Assembly: GCF_013373865.1 (NCBI RefSeq)
Contig: NC_050472.1
Coordinates: 22,911,136-22,975,135, forward strand
Origin: Monomorium pharaonis
Lineage: Eukaryota; Arthropoda; Insecta; Hymenoptera; Formicidae
Length of the DNA: 64,000 nucleotides
Reading direction: 5' to 3'
In this document: piece after piece, positions 62,374-64,000 of the stretch
Layout: the number at the start of each line of letters is the position of its first letter
Numbering within the stretch: the stretch's first letter is position 1
Notes under the pieces: model-generated
Database searches by the model: none
Told to the model about the DNA's origin: nothing
What the model saw: only the letters and a program-made list of their open reading frames with translations
Translations under genes and position numbers: made by a program

Positions 62374-62690
62374 AATATTACTCTCACACACTTTATCATA
62401 TTTAATGCCCTTCTCTATCTCATGCTCCTTCTCCCCCTCTCTAAATTACTAATTATATTATTAATGATATTAATTATATTATTTTCATATTGTTCAATAT
62501 TACTCTTACATTTTACTTTCTTATTAAATCCTCGTCTATATCTCGCACGCTCTCCCACTCTCCACCCTCCACCCCCCTCTCTCTCTCTAAACACAAATTA
62601 GTAATTATATTATATTTTCATGTTTCTTAATATCACTCTTATATACTTTCACTCCATACTTAATCCCCTTTAAATAAATTAAAAATTATA
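62374..62690. repeat. Degenerate three-copy pyrimidine-rich tandem repeat
   Basis: AATATTACTCTCAC (62374), AATATTACTCTTAC (62496) and AATATCACTCTTAT (62629) each head a unit of about 122-133 bp, continuing into TTTAATGCCC/TTAAATCCTC/CTTAATCCCC and a C/T-rich block. It is unrelated in sequence to the adjacent 164-bp satellite. Confidence 0.65.
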
Positions 62691-62751
62691 ATATATTATA
62701 TGTAATGTTACCGGTTAATTTTCAATCAATTTTCAAAACTTTCACTTTCTG

Positions 62752-64000
62752 GCAAACTCTTTAGAAAATTATTGTACGCGTCCGGAATTATATGAAAACT
62801 GCGTTAAAATAAATAAATCTGTCGATATTCAATAAGCACTTCACGTCCAGCTTACAAAATTCAAGTTTTTCGGGTAAAATAATTGTTTAAAAAATGTTTT
62901 AATTAATTATATTACTGGAACTTCTTAGAAACTTATTGTACGCGTCCGAAACTATATGAGAATTGCGTTGAAATAAATAGAACTGTCGATATTTAAACAA
63001 CATCTCACCTTTAGCCCCCAAAATTCAAGTTTATCGGGCAAAATAATATTTTAAAAATGTTTTAATTAATTATATCACCGTAACTCTTTAGAAAATTACT
63101 GTTCGCGTCTATATGAAAACTGCGTTAAAATAAATAAATCTGTCGATATTTGATTAACACTTCACGTCTAACCTTCAAAATTCAAGTTTTCCGGGCAAAA
63201 TAATTGTTTAAAAAATGTTCTAATTAATTATATCACCTGAACTTTATAGAAACATATTGTACGCGTCCCGAACTATATGAGAATTACGTTAAAATAAATA
63301 GATCTGTCGATATTCGATTAGCACTTGACGTGTAGCCTTAGAAATTCAAGTTTTTCGGGAAAAATAATTGTTTAAAAAATGTTCTAATTAATTATATCAC
63401 CTGAACTTTATAGAAACATATTGTACGCGTCCCTAACTATATGAGAATTACGTTAAAATAAATAGATCTGTCGATATTCGATTAGCACTTGACGTGTAGC
63501 CTTAGAAATTCAAGTTTTTCGGGAAAAATAATTGTTTAAAAAATGTTCTAATTAATTATATCACCTGAACTTTATAGAAACATATTGTACGCGTCCCAAA
63601 CTATATGAGAATTACGTTAAAATAAATAGATCTGTCGATATTCGATTAGCACTTGTCGTGTAGCCTTAGAAATTCAAGTTTTTCGGGCAAAATAATTGTT
63701 TAAAAAATGTTTTAATTAATTATATCACCTGAACTTTATAGAAACATATTGTACGCGTCCCAAACTATATGAGAATTACGTTATAATAAATAGATCTGTC
63801 GATATTCGATTAGCACTTGACGTGTAGCCTTAGAAATTCAAGTTTTTCGGGAAAAATAATTGTTTAAAAAATGTTCTAATTAATTATATCACCTGAACTT
63901 TATAGAAACATATTGTACGCGTCCCTAACTATATGAGAATTACGTTAAAATAAATAGATCTGTCGATATTCGATTAGCACTTGACGTGTAGCCTTAGAAA
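62752..64000. repeat. 164-bp satellite array, truncated by the window edge
   Basis: The anchor GTACGCGTCC or its variants occurs at 62774, 62938, 63101, 63259, 63423, 63587, 63751 and 63915, giving periods of 164, 163, 158, 164, 164, 164 and 164. Eight units are entered. The first three are divergent, one with a 6-bp deletion; the later ones differ by only 1-4 bases. Each holds TCTGTCGATATT and TTAATTAATTATAT. No ORF is present. Increasing uniformity away from the P450 suggests this is the array edge. Confidence 0.95.

Noticed and set aside
1..64000. Telomeric TTAGG arrays, rRNA and CRISPR-like spaced repeats
   Set aside because: None were found on either strand.

Overview
The window looks like nuclear DNA from an insect, most likely a hymenopteran and probably an ant. 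The evidence is the very AT-rich background broken by short CpG-rich islands, the abundant (CT)n, (GT)n and (GTC)n microsatellites, an intron-rich CYP4-clan cytochrome P450, and insect-type non-autonomous transposons. The species assignment is inference. No bacterial-style operon, CRISPR array, rRNA or convincing tRNA was seen.

Layout. Positions 1 to about 53,300 hold no gene I can recognise on either strand. This part alternates between AT-rich DNA, often hundreds of bases to over 1 kb at a time, and GC/CpG-richer unique-sequence islands of about 0.3-2.5 kb. It could be a large intergenic desert or the interior of a giant intron; candidate enhancers, promoters or first exons would lie in the islands. 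The clearest local structures are a (GTC)24 run (9769-9840), three nuclear-receptor half-sites (7126-7175), two G-quadruplex motifs (5741-5757 and 15161-15180), a perfect 14-bp hairpin (19664-19698), and a Penelope-type hammerhead-like motif (17229-17277, minus strand).

Positions 53,587-54,410 look like a complete non-autonomous Helitron (HINE/DINE-1 style) with TC and CTAG ends in an A/T target. It carries an internal decamer minisatellite that creates a false ORF.

Positions 55,866-61,503 (+) hold the one confident gene. It is a complete 12-exon CYP4-family P450 encoding 513 residues. All introns are GT-AG with consistent phases and every catalytic motif is present. Intron 5 carries a 242-bp MITE flanked by TA. 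Intron 9 carries a second, decayed hammerhead-like motif. Two poly(A) signals follow the stop.

Downstream come a GC hairpin (62310-62328), a degenerate three-copy pyrimidine-rich tandem repeat (62374 to about 62690), and a 164-bp satellite array that runs from about 62,752 off the right edge. Its copies become more uniform toward the interior. The P450 therefore sits between transposon debris and a satellite block, a setting where copy-number change or silencing would be plausible.
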